Assembly (NCBI GenBank): GCA_015522865.1
Contig: WALN01000010.1
Coordinates: 1 to 12,476 of the forward strand
Length of the DNA stretch: 12,476 nt
Source of the DNA: Microcaldota archaeon
Lineage (GTDB): Archaea > Micrarchaeota > Micrarchaeia > Norongarragalinales > WALN01
Direction: 5' to 3'
The notes beneath the pieces were generated by a model. That model did no database searches. It was not told the origin of the DNA and was given only the letters and a program-made list of their open reading frames with translations. The position numbers were made by a program, and so were the translations under genes. Shown one piece after another: positions 1-6,457 of the stretch; the stretch's first letter is position 1, and every line of letters starts with the position of its first letter.

Positions 1-57
1 GTGAACGCTGAGAATCAACAGCAAGCAATTATCGATTTGGTAGATGGAGTGAAGTAA
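1..57 (+). CDS. C-terminal tail of an unidentified protein (partial)
   Basis: Frame 1 is open from the window edge to a TAA, giving 18 residues that end in the sequence IIDLVDGVK. The GTG at base 1 is more likely an internal valine codon than a start, because the window is cut there. The tail is too short to assign to a family. It does not resemble the C-termini of acetate kinases that I remember, so it does not support a pta-ack pair. It lies 46 bases before pta on the same strand. A run of seven T at 97-103 could end its transcript. It may be a chance open frame. Confidence 0.4.
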   Translation: MNAENQQQAIIDLVDGVK

Positions 58-73
58 TTTTTGAGCAACGAAG

Positions 74-83
74 TATTTTAAAA
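74..83 (+). promoter_or_regulatory. TATA-like box of pta
   Basis: The A/T-only stretch TATTTTAAAA is centred about 26 bases before the pta ATG at 104, and no Shine-Dalgarno-like sequence precedes that ATG. In archaea the TATA box lies about 26 bases before the transcription start, so this spacing predicts a leaderless mRNA. This is inferred from spacing alone in an AT-rich region. Confidence 0.5.
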
Positions 84-103
84 TTGTAAAAACTAATTTT
101 TTT

Positions 104-1156
104 ATGATTACTTTAGAACAAATTAGAATCAAAGCATCGAAAAATCCAAAAAGAATTGTTTTTCCGGAACCGCAGGATGAGAGAATTTTACAAGCAATAA
201 AGGAAATTTTGGAGAGAAAAATTGCAAAGCCAATTATTATATGCAAAGAAAAAGAGAGAATTAAAGAGTATTTAAAAAATGCTGGGATGAAGGAAAATGA
301 GATAGAAGGAGCAGAAATTATATACATGAGCGAGTATGAAAAAAGGGAAGAATACGAAAAAAAATACTATGAATTAAGGAAGCATAAGGGAGAAGATTTA
401 GAAAAAGCCAAAAAAACATTGGAGGACTCTGTCTATTTTGGAACGATGATGATTGAACAGGGAGACGCAGATGGCTTGGTATCTGGCTCCTTAACTCCGA
501 CATCGCATACGCTGAGGCCCGCGTTTAAAATAATAAAAACAATGCCTGAAATTTCTGTTGCTTCTGGAGCAGTTCTCATGGTCCCGCCAGCTATTTTCTC
601 AGAACACAAGCCGATGCTAATGGCGGACTGCGCAGTTGTTCCAAATCCGACTTCCCAGGAATTATTTGAAATTGCGAGAACTTCTGCATTTACTGCACAA
701 ACGTTATTTGACATGAAACCAAAAGTTGCATTACTTTCATTTTCAACAAAAGGAAGCGCGGAACATCCAATGGTGCAAAAAGTGAGGAGAGCTGCAGAAA
801 TAGCAAAAGAAAAAGGATTCAAAAATATTGACGGGGAGCTGCAAGCAGACGCGGCGATTAATAAAGCAATCGCAAAGAGAAAAGCGCCGAATAGCGAAAT
901 TGCTGGTGAAGCAAATGTTTTGATTTTCCCCGACTTAAATTCGGGTAATATCGCTCATAAACTTGTGCAAGAGTTGGGAAGATATAGAGTTGTTGGGCCG
1001 ATAATACAGGGGCTTAAAAAGCCAGTAAACGATTTGAGCAGGGGTTGTAAAATCGAGGACATTATTGACGTAACCGCTATAACAGTTATCCAAGCACAAT
1101 CGCAGGAGAAAAGTATTGTTGATAGAATAATGGAAATGTTGCATATAAATAAATAA
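104..1156 (+). CDS. pta: Phosphate acetyltransferase
   Basis: This cytoplasmic enzyme interconverts acetyl-CoA plus phosphate with acetyl phosphate plus CoA. At 350 residues it has the usual length of a single-domain PTA_PTB family member, without the extra N-terminal domains of long bacterial forms. Visible family blocks are DADGLVSGSLTPT (121-133) followed by LRPA with R138, ADCAVVPNPTSQELFEIA (174-191), GELQADAAI (244-252), EANVLIFPDLNSGNIAHKL (269-287) and the signature PVNDLSRGCKIEDI (307-320). S312, R313 and D319 match the catalytic Ser, Arg and Asp known from the Methanosarcina enzyme. The ATG at 104 has a TATA-like box at leaderless distance. Oddity: where remembered homologues have Arg 22 residues before the catalytic Ser (KLVQR), this protein has E290, with R293 and R295 nearby. 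No acetate kinase is visible in the window, so whether it makes acetate or activates it is unknown. Confidence 0.95.
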   Translation: MITLEQIRIKASKNPKRIVFPEPQDERILQAIKEILERKIAKPIIICKEKERIKEYLKNAGMKENEIEGAEIIYMSEYEKREEYEKKYYELRKHKGEDLEKAKKTLEDSVYFGTMMIEQGDADGLVSGSLTPTSHTLRPAFKIIKTMPEISVASGAVLMVPPAIFSEHKPMLMADCAVVPNPTSQELFEIARTSAFTAQTLFDMKPKVALLSFSTKGSAEHPMVQKVRRAAEIAKEKGFKNIDGELQADAAINKAIAKRKAPNSEIAGEANVLIFPDLNSGNIAHKLVQELGRYRVVGPIIQGLKKPVNDLSRGCKIEDIIDVTAITVIQAQSQEKSIVDRIMEMLHINK

Positions 1157-1162
1157 TATATA
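1152..1162 (+). promoter_or_regulatory. TATA-like box and GGTG before the HD-domain gene
   Basis: The stretch AATAATATATA begins within the pta stop region and could place a start of transcription near 1183. That would give a very short leader holding GGTG (1184-1187), five bases before the ATG at 1193. The pair could instead be read from the pta promoter, since the gap is only 36 bases. Confidence 0.35.
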
Positions 1163-1192
1163 TCTCCACTGTCAAATACATTTGGTGTTTTT

Positions 1193-2194
1193 ATGGAGAC
1201 AAATACTGAACACGTTATTAGAAAAATCTTTTCTGAAAGAAGAAAAAGAGGAGAGATAAGCAAAGCACATGACATCGACCATGTATCTGCCGTAGCAAAG
1301 CATGCCAAAATTATAGCAAAAGTAATGGCTGAAAAAGAAGGGTTTAATAAAGAGCAAACAAACGAAATAGCTGAGATGGCCGAAAATGCGGGATGGGCTC
1401 ATGATATATTACGGTTAAAAACAGAAAGAGTTCCTCATGGCATATATGGGGCAAAATATTTTGAAAAATTGGTAAAAAAGGGAACTATAAAAATACCTAA
1501 AAAGTGGTTGAGGGCTATAAAAGGAGCGATCTCAAGGCATGAAATGAGTTTGGGCGAATTTGGAAAAATAGAAAAGAAATTACCCAAAAAAGAGGCAATT
1601 ATCAGCAAAGCGCTCATAGCAGCAGACAAGGGATTTGAAGCATCTGGGCCAAGAGTATTAGAGAGGAGGGCTTTTTTCGTTGGCAGAGAAAGAATGGAGA
1701 AAGACCTGGAATATTTGAAACATGAATATGGAGAAAAAGCACCGCTATATGCTGTTGCAATGGAAAGTGTAATGAGACTAAGGGGCAGGAATGCATTAAA
1801 CGAATATCCGGAATGGCTAAAGCCAATTATCAAACCACTCCATGAAACACAGGAGGAATTCTTAGCAGGCCTCTTAAAATATTTGGGAACAAACGAAGAG
1901 AAGATAATTGGAGAAATGAAGAAAATAAATTTCCCCCGCTTTGAAAAATATGAAAGAAAAATAAAAAACAATTCATCAAAACGAAAAAAATTAGAAGTCA
2001 GCAAAGATGTTGCAGATTCTGCAGCTGAATTAATAAAACAATTTGCAAAAAAGAAAAGCCCGGAAGAGACAATTAGAGAATGGAAACCAAAGCATAAAAA
2101 AGCAAAGCAATGGCTGGAAGAAATAAAAGCATACAGAAATGCAGGCAGAACATACATGGAAAAACTCGAAAAACAATTGAGGGAAAACAAATGA
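1193..2194 (+). CDS. HD-superfamily metal-dependent phosphohydrolase
   Basis: This protein has 333 residues. The N-terminal half carries an HD-domain metal-binding set: AHDIDHV with H30, then AGWAHDIL with H70-D71, H116 in SRHE, and D145 in AADKGFE. HD proteins hydrolyse phosphate mono- or diesters, often of nucleotides, in the cytoplasm. The substrate cannot be told from sequence. Residues about 200-333 form a Lys/Glu-rich, probably helical tail (for example 290-333) with no motif I recognise; it could mediate oligomerisation or nucleic-acid binding. The TGA stop overlaps the ATG of the downstream methyltransferase (ATGA at 2191-2194), so the two are probably co-translated and functionally linked. 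It is a single-HD enzyme, not an HD-GYP protein, since no GYP motif follows. Confidence 0.8.
   Translation: METNTEHVIRKIFSERRKRGEISKAHDIDHVSAVAKHAKIIAKVMAEKEGFNKEQTNEIAEMAENAGWAHDILRLKTERVPHGIYGAKYFEKLVKKGTIKIPKKWLRAIKGAISRHEMSLGEFGKIEKKLPKKEAIISKALIAADKGFEASGPRVLERRAFFVGRERMEKDLEYLKHEYGEKAPLYAVAMESVMRLRGRNALNEYPEWLKPIIKPLHETQEEFLAGLLKYLGTNEEKIIGEMKKINFPRFEKYERKIKNNSSKRKKLEVSKDVADSAAELIKQFAKKKSPEETIREWKPKHKKAKQWLEEIKAYRNAGRTYMEKLEKQLRENK
2179..2183 (+). promoter_or_regulatory. Ribosome binding site deciding the methyltransferase start
   Basis: GAGGG lies seven bases before the ATG at 2191. It supports that start over the longer in-frame ATG at 2110, which would overlap the HD gene by 85 bases and has no comparable site. 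Confidence 0.55.
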
Positions 2195-3552
2195 AAGAAC
2201 AGCTGAAAAGATTGGTTTTCAAAGAGTTCGGCTTGCATTCTAAAAAGCCTTCTTGGAAAACAACGAATCCAGAAATTCATAAGATGCTACATCCGTACGA
2301 AGGAAAGTTGGACACAGCTAAAAAAAGATTGGAAGCGCTAAACTCTGAAAAATACCCCTTGATTCAAGCTGGTGATTTTTCGAGACTTCCGTGGGAGTTT
2401 CTTCCGAACTGGGTTGATTTGGGGAAAATAAATGAAATCTTACTGAAAAATCCAAAAATTGCAAAAATAGTCCGGAACACTTCAAATGGAGGGACACTGC
2501 TTGAGAAATATAGAGATGAGGCGCTCAAATGGAGAGCAATTAAAGAGTACTCTCACGAATGGAACACTGCAACGCCGGAGATGATCAAAAAAGCAGTTGT
2601 AGAGCCAGCCGGCGGAATACCTGCAAAAGCAAATGAATTGAACGCAGAGGTAGTGGCAGAAAAAATAAGAAAAAAAATTAGACAAAATAAAGAGTTGAAG
2701 CTGTTAGATGTGGGGACAGGTGGCGGCGGAACAGTTCTGCCCATCGTAGAAAAATTAAACCCGAACGAAAGGAAAAAAATAAAAATTATACTGCTGGATG
2801 TGATGAAGGAAGGGCTAAAAGAAACTAAAAGGAAGTTGCTTGGCCTCGGGCTGGACAAAGAGCAGATTATTACGCTCAATGCAAATTTTCTTGAGTTGGG
2901 GTTGCCAAAAATGCCCGGCAAAAAATTTGATGTGCTGGAAAAAATAAGGAGGATTTTACGCAGGAAAAAAATAAAAAGGCTTGTCGGCAACGTGGACTTT
3001 GTTGTTTCTGGTGCCGCGCTGCACCACGTATCTGATAATGCGCCACTTTTTTCAGCTTTGTATAGAATTCTAAAACCAGGAGGAGAAATACATTTCTTCG
3101 ATTGGGGGCATTACGCAAGGATGAAGCCCGAAATGAATCTAAGCAAACTTGAGGAGCCCGTCGAAGGGATAACACGGGGGCTCGCACCATTAAAGAGCCA
3201 TACGGTGCTGGCTATGAATTCCACTTGGCTTTCGCTACTTCAGTATTCGGCAAAGGCTAAAGAAAAATTAGTAAACGAAATGAAAGAGAAGATAAAAAGG
3301 AAGGAATCATTTAACTTTCTCAAATGGTTGGAAGAGAACAGAGGGAGGATACAAAGAGAGCTTAAGCCCATTCCAAAAAACGCACCGCCGCTATTTATAG
3401 AAGGCCATCGGCCACTGAAAATGTACTTAAAGAATATGAGAAAAGTTGGGTTTAAAATAATCGATGCATATTATCCATTGATAACAAAGAAAACAAAACC
3501 AAGTGACGTGGAAAATTTATTATTCCTTATACGCGCAAAAAAGCCAAAATAA
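2191..3552 (+). CDS. Large class I SAM-dependent methyltransferase
   Basis: This protein has 453 residues with a Rossmann-fold methyltransferase core in the middle. Motif I is LLDVGTGGGG (171-180). The acidic end of strand 2 is D203 in IILLDVMKEG. Motif IV/post-I is DFVVSGAALHHVSD (269-282), and RILKPGGEIHFFDWG (292-306) is the usual strand-5 block. Residues 1-150 form an extra N-terminal region I do not recognise. A basic insert (about 240-268, rich in Arg and Lys) interrupts the core before motif IV, and about 140 residues follow it. The ATG at 2191 is chosen for its ATGA overlap with the HD gene and the GAGGG site. The acceptor molecule is unknown: HHV plus the late KPGG block is typical of small-molecule methyltransferases, whereas the basic insert would allow nucleic acid. 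Coupling to a phosphohydrolase suggests a joint pathway step, which is inference. Confidence 0.8.
   Translation: MKEQLKRLVFKEFGLHSKKPSWKTTNPEIHKMLHPYEGKLDTAKKRLEALNSEKYPLIQAGDFSRLPWEFLPNWVDLGKINEILLKNPKIAKIVRNTSNGGTLLEKYRDEALKWRAIKEYSHEWNTATPEMIKKAVVEPAGGIPAKANELNAEVVAEKIRKKIRQNKELKLLDVGTGGGGTVLPIVEKLNPNERKKIKIILLDVMKEGLKETKRKLLGLGLDKEQIITLNANFLELGLPKMPGKKFDVLEKIRRILRRKKIKRLVGNVDFVVSGAALHHVSDNAPLFSALYRILKPGGEIHFFDWGHYARMKPEMNLSKLEEPVEGITRGLAPLKSHTVLAMNSTWLSLLQYSAKAKEKLVNEMKEKIKRKESFNFLKWLEENRGRIQRELKPIPKNAPPLFIEGHRPLKMYLKNMRKVGFKIIDAYYPLITKKTKPSDVENLLFLIRAKKPK
3537..3542 (-). terminator. Possible T-tract terminator of the M20 peptidase
   Basis: Six A on the + strand read as six T on the - strand, about 12 bases past the peptidase stop. 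Archaeal RNA polymerase can stop at T-tracts without a hairpin. The tract lies inside the end of the opposing methyltransferase gene, so it may be simply Lys codons. Confidence 0.3.
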
Positions 3553-3553
3553 T

Positions 3554-4720
3554 TCACCAGCTACGAGCCAAATGAATAACTAATTTCTCCATTTTCTCTA
3601 AATCGCTTTTGCGTATGAACTCATTTAGCGCGTGTATGTTTGCGTCTGAAGCAGTTGGGCCGAATGAAGCCGCATCAATTCCAACTCCCGCCAAATACCT
3701 GCCATCATTGCCCCCAAGATTGCTGCTGAGTGTTGGAGAAAAGCCAAAAATGGCGCTCACCGATTTTTTTAATTTTGAAACTATTTTTGAATCTGAGGAA
3801 ATCAAATAGCCAGATGTACCAACCATTGAAAGAGAAGCGTCAACCTTTGTTTTTCTTTTTGCTCTTTCGAAGAATTCTCTGAATTCTCTCTTTGCGTCTG
3901 AAAGTTTTTCTTCTGGAAGCAACCTCAGATCAAAACCTATTTCTAATTCCCCCGGGATAATATTAGTTTTTTCTCCTGCGCGTACAACAGTCACAGAGAA
4001 CCTGCCCCATATTTTTTTGTGGGGATTCCCAGGAGAAGCGTTGGATATCGAACGCTTTTTTTCAACTATTCTGCTATATTTTTTCAACTCATTTAGCAAC
4101 GGCAACGCCTTGTAAATTGGATTAACCGCCTTGAACGGATAGGCCGCATGCCCTCCCTTTCCTTTCACAATAATTTTTCCCCTTATTATGCCGCTGCATC
4201 CAATTCCAACACTATTCAGACCTGCATCTGGAACAAAGGCGTATTTTATCTTTTTCCCCTTCCACCTTACCGCGTCTGTTTTCGTTAAAAACGCAGCTCC
4301 ATCTCTGCCGCCCGTCTCTTCGTCACATGAGCAAATTAAGCGAATATTAACTTTTGAATTGTTTAATTTTGAGAGAGCGGAAAGAGTAGCTGCAATCGCT
4401 CCTTTATCATCAGAAGTTCCTCTTCCAAATAATTTTCCATTTTTTTCAGTCAATTTGAATGGGTCTGTTCTCCATCCGCTGCCGGCGGGCACAACATCGT
4501 AGTGGGTTAATACCAGCAAGGTTTCTTTTGCTCCAGCATCAAAATCTACAATCACATTCGGCTTTGGCTTTTCTGTTCCTGGGGGGCGTAAAATTTTTGT
4601 TTTGAGGCCGCTTTTGTCGGCAATTGATTTTATCAAATTTGCACATTTCGCATAGTTCTTGCTCTCGAGAGAATTTGTGTCCAAAGCAACAAGTTCGCGC
4701 AAAATAGCTTCTGCTTCCAT
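3554..4720 (-). CDS. M20-family zinc peptidase / deacylase (ArgE/DapE type)
   Basis: This protein has 388 residues, a normal length for M20 enzymes, which remove amino acids or acyl groups from small peptides or N-acyl amino acids using two metal ions. Metal and catalytic residues are visible in order: H73 and D75 in LTHYDVVPAG, bridging D104 in GRGTSDDKG, general base E134 with E135 in CDEETGG, D165 in VPDAG, and H363 in IHALNEFI. The lid/dimerisation domain lies at about 178-295, with GKGGHAAYP (187-195). GGNDGRYLA (336-344) matches the substrate-binding loop (usually GGTDAR). There is no signal peptide, so it is cytoplasmic. The name cannot be narrowed to DapE, ArgE or a dipeptidase, and no lysine or arginine pathway genes lie nearby. 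Its stop is 1 bp from the stop of the convergent methyltransferase gene. Confidence 0.9.
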   Translation of the reverse strand: MEAEAILRELVALDTNSLESKNYAKCANLIKSIADKSGLKTKILRPPGTEKPKPNVIVDFDAGAKETLLVLTHYDVVPAGSGWRTDPFKLTEKNGKLFGRGTSDDKGAIAATLSALSKLNNSKVNIRLICSCDEETGGRDGAAFLTKTDAVRWKGKKIKYAFVPDAGLNSVGIGCSGIIRGKIIVKGKGGHAAYPFKAVNPIYKALPLLNELKKYSRIVEKKRSISNASPGNPHKKIWGRFSVTVVRAGEKTNIIPGELEIGFDLRLLPEEKLSDAKREFREFFERAKRKTKVDASLSMVGTSGYLISSDSKIVSKLKKSVSAIFGFSPTLSSNLGGNDGRYLAGVGIDAASFGPTASDANIHALNEFIRKSDLEKMEKLVIHLARSW

Positions 4721-4722
4721 AG

Positions 4723-4732
4723 TATAAAAAAT
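4723..4732 (+). promoter_or_regulatory. TATA-like box of the nuclease-like gene
   Basis: TATAAAAAAT would start transcription near 4753, just at the GGTGG (4753-4757) that precedes the ATG at 4762. It shares the 41-bp divergent gap with the M20 promoter. Confidence 0.35.
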
Positions 4733-4740
4733 AAGAAAAG

Positions 4741-4750
4741 TTTAATAAAA
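4741..4750 (-). promoter_or_regulatory. TATA-like box of the M20 peptidase
   Basis: On the - strand this reads TTTTATTAAA and is centred about 26 bases before the peptidase ATG (4720). No ribosome binding site is visible, so a leaderless mRNA is predicted. Confidence 0.45.
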
Positions 4751-4761
4751 AGGGTGGTAAA

Positions 4762-5241
4762 ATGTTGGAAATAATTTTAGCTATTTTAATTGTTATTTTT
4801 GCAGCATATATTATTTATATCAATTTCAGAATATCGGACATTGCTAAAAAAAGAGCAGAAAAGATATTTGGAGAAATGAGAGAAGAGTTGGAAAATAATT
4901 TTGAAGCAGAATACGAAAACAAACTTGAGAAATGGAAAATGGAATTTGAAAAATTTTATAGAAAAGATGCGCTCGAGAGAGCAAGGGCTGTTTTGAAGGG
5001 AAAAATAGGAGAGCAGCTTGCGCCAATCCTCGAAGTTTTTGGCCATAGCCCAGCTGACGCGAGGTTTATCGGCTCTCCTGTTGACTATATAATTTTTGAT
5101 GGGTATTCTGAAGGAGAGATTAGAAAAGTTGTTTTGGCAGACGTAAAAACAGGCGAAGCAAAACTTACTAAAATACAAAAGGAGATAAGAGGCGCGATAG
5201 AAAAGGGGAAGGTGAAATGGGAGACTATAAACTTGCGTTGA
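4762..5241 (+). CDS. Membrane-anchored endonuclease-like protein (Holliday junction resolvase-related)
   Basis: This protein has 159 residues. Residues 2-21 form one hydrophobic segment with a single Glu near its start, followed by a charged, probably coiled-coil stretch (about 22-75). The globular part carries RARAVLKGKIGEQLAPIL (73-90), SPVDYIIFDG with D108, and LADVKTG with D127 and K129. The D-(x)n-DxK arrangement is the PD-(D/E)xK nuclease active-site pattern. The order matches the archaeal family described as a predicted secreted or membrane endonuclease distantly related to Holliday junction resolvase. Nuclease activity is inferred from that family, and the substrate is unknown. The ATG at 4762 is preceded by GGTGG with a four-base gap. 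The gene diverges from the M20 peptidase and lies 58 bases before the MFS gene. Confidence 0.8.
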   Translation: MLEIILAILIVIFAAYIIYINFRISDIAKKRAEKIFGEMREELENNFEAEYENKLEKWKMEFEKFYRKDALERARAVLKGKIGEQLAPILEVFGHSPADARFIGSPVDYIIFDGYSEGEIRKVVLADVKTGEAKLTKIQKEIRGAIEKGKVKWETINLR

Positions 5242-5270
5242 ATTTCAATAGGACGGCCTATAAGATTAAC

Positions 5271-5278
5271 TTTTTTAA
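5271..5278 (+). promoter_or_regulatory. TATA-like box of the MFS gene
   Basis: TTTTTTAA is centred about 26 bases before the ATG at 5300, with no ribosome binding site in between, which predicts a leaderless transcript. Confidence 0.45.
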
Positions 5279-5299
5279 TCGCTGCTTACTCTAAAAACT

Positions 5300-6433
5300 A
5301 TGCAGAAAATATACGCTATTTCTTTTTTGGACGCTTTTATTTCAAATGCACTTGTTATAATTATTCCCCTTCTGCTACTCAGTAGAAATATTGATTTGCT
5401 TGGTATAGGTATTATTCTCTCTTTGCTTCCGTTTGTATTTTTGTTTGGCAGGACATTTTTTGCCCTTGCGGCTGACGAGATTGGCGTAAAAATATTCTTT
5501 ATAATTAATTGGCTTTCAAACTCTATTTCTGTTTTGTTCTATTTTTTCGCGCAGAATGTCTTGTGGTTTTTGGGGGGAAAATTTTTTGAGGGGGTGAGGG
5601 ACGCGGCGTATTGGTCAGTTAGTAGAACAGCAGTGTACAAATTATCCAAAAAGGGAAGAGAAGCAGAAAACTCTGCAAAAGTTTCTGGGGTGATATACGG
5701 GGGCGCTGCAGTGGGGGTGCTTGTGGCGGGTTTTTTACTAAATATTATCTCATTTGAAAATGCGCTTCTTGTAATTTTTGCCATCTCGCTTTTACTGTCG
5801 GCGCCCGTGTTGCTGCTTAAATTTAAGACAAAAATATCAAAATTCGACATCAAAAAAGCGATTGAAAGTGCAATTAGCAAGAAAAGAAACAAAAAATTCT
5901 GGGGAGCTGCAATTGCGATGGCATTTCTATCAATTTCCACTTATCCCCTCTATGCATTTATACTTACGACCTATATGAAAAAGATGTTGGGATTTGATTA
6001 TTGGAGAATAGGGCTCTTCTTCTCTGTCCTTAACATAATAATTTGCTTTTCTTTGTTTGTAGGAAATAAAATAATAGAACAAGTAAAACTAAAATATTTT
6101 CTTGCCATACAAACTATTTTGTTCTTAGTTGGTGTGTATGGCATCTCAGAAAAATGGGTTTATTTCATAGTATTGTTGGGAATTGGCTGGGGTTTTGGAG
6201 AGGCTATTTTTGAAAGAATTATTGCAGAAGCAGCTGCACGCTCCAACCAAGTATCTACAGATATCGCTATCCTCCACATACCAATAAGATTCGCAGAATT
6301 CGCAACAGTCATTAGTGCGGGCGCAATAGCGCAATTTTTCGGCTACATTGCTATTTTTGCGTATTCTGCTGTTTTCTTCTTTGCCTTCGCCTTGTTATCT
6401 TATGCTATTCTCAGAAATAGTAGTTTTATTTAA
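5300..6433 (+). CDS. Major facilitator superfamily (MFS) transporter
   Basis: This protein has 377 residues and is strongly hydrophobic, with about 11-12 membrane segments. Clear ones lie at roughly 7-28, 33-56, 64-84, 130-150, 154-174, 202-224, 236-256, 266-281, 286-304, 331-348 and 350-371. A charged central loop (175-200, rich in Lys) separates two halves, as in MFS proteins. The loop between segments 2 and 3 holds GRTFFALAADEIG (50-62), a degenerate form of the MFS motif A (usually G-x-x-x-D-R-x-G-R-R). Charged residues within or beside membrane segments (E97, R100, D101, E301, E305, R306) could bind substrate or protons. The cargo cannot be predicted. Family members of this size include drug and metabolite exporters. 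The gene has its own TATA-like box, and its stop codon lies inside the promoter of fni. Confidence 0.8.
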   Translation: MQKIYAISFLDAFISNALVIIIPLLLLSRNIDLLGIGIILSLLPFVFLFGRTFFALAADEIGVKIFFIINWLSNSISVLFYFFAQNVLWFLGGKFFEGVRDAAYWSVSRTAVYKLSKKGREAENSAKVSGVIYGGAAVGVLVAGFLLNIISFENALLVIFAISLLLSAPVLLLKFKTKISKFDIKKAIESAISKKRNKKFWGAAIAMAFLSISTYPLYAFILTTYMKKMLGFDYWRIGLFFSVLNIIICFSLFVGNKIIEQVKLKYFLAIQTILFLVGVYGISEKWVYFIVLLGIGWGFGEAIFERIIAEAAARSNQVSTDIAILHIPIRFAEFATVISAGAIAQFFGYIAIFAYSAVFFFAFALLSYAILRNSSFI

Positions 6434-6435
6434 AA
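6426..6435 (+). promoter_or_regulatory. TATA-like box of fni, overlapping the MFS stop codon
   Basis: TTATTTAAAA is centred about 27 bases before the fni ATG at 6458 and includes the TAA stop of the MFS gene (6431-6433). No ribosome binding site precedes the ATG, so a leaderless fni mRNA is likely. Confidence 0.45.
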
Positions 6436-6457
6436 AATTAGAACTCCAAATTTAAGC

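Noticed and set aside
2110..2190. Longer start for the large methyltransferase
   Set aside because: It would overlap the HD gene by 85 bases and lacks a good ribosome binding site; the ATGA overlap at 2191 with GAGGG is more convincing.
1435..2280. 281-codon open frame on the - strand opposite the HD-domain gene
   Set aside because: It is a Phe/Ser-rich shadow of a Lys/Glu-rich gene with an intact HD motif set on the + strand; the same applies to the - strand frames at 433-822, 2553-2990 and 6904-7497.
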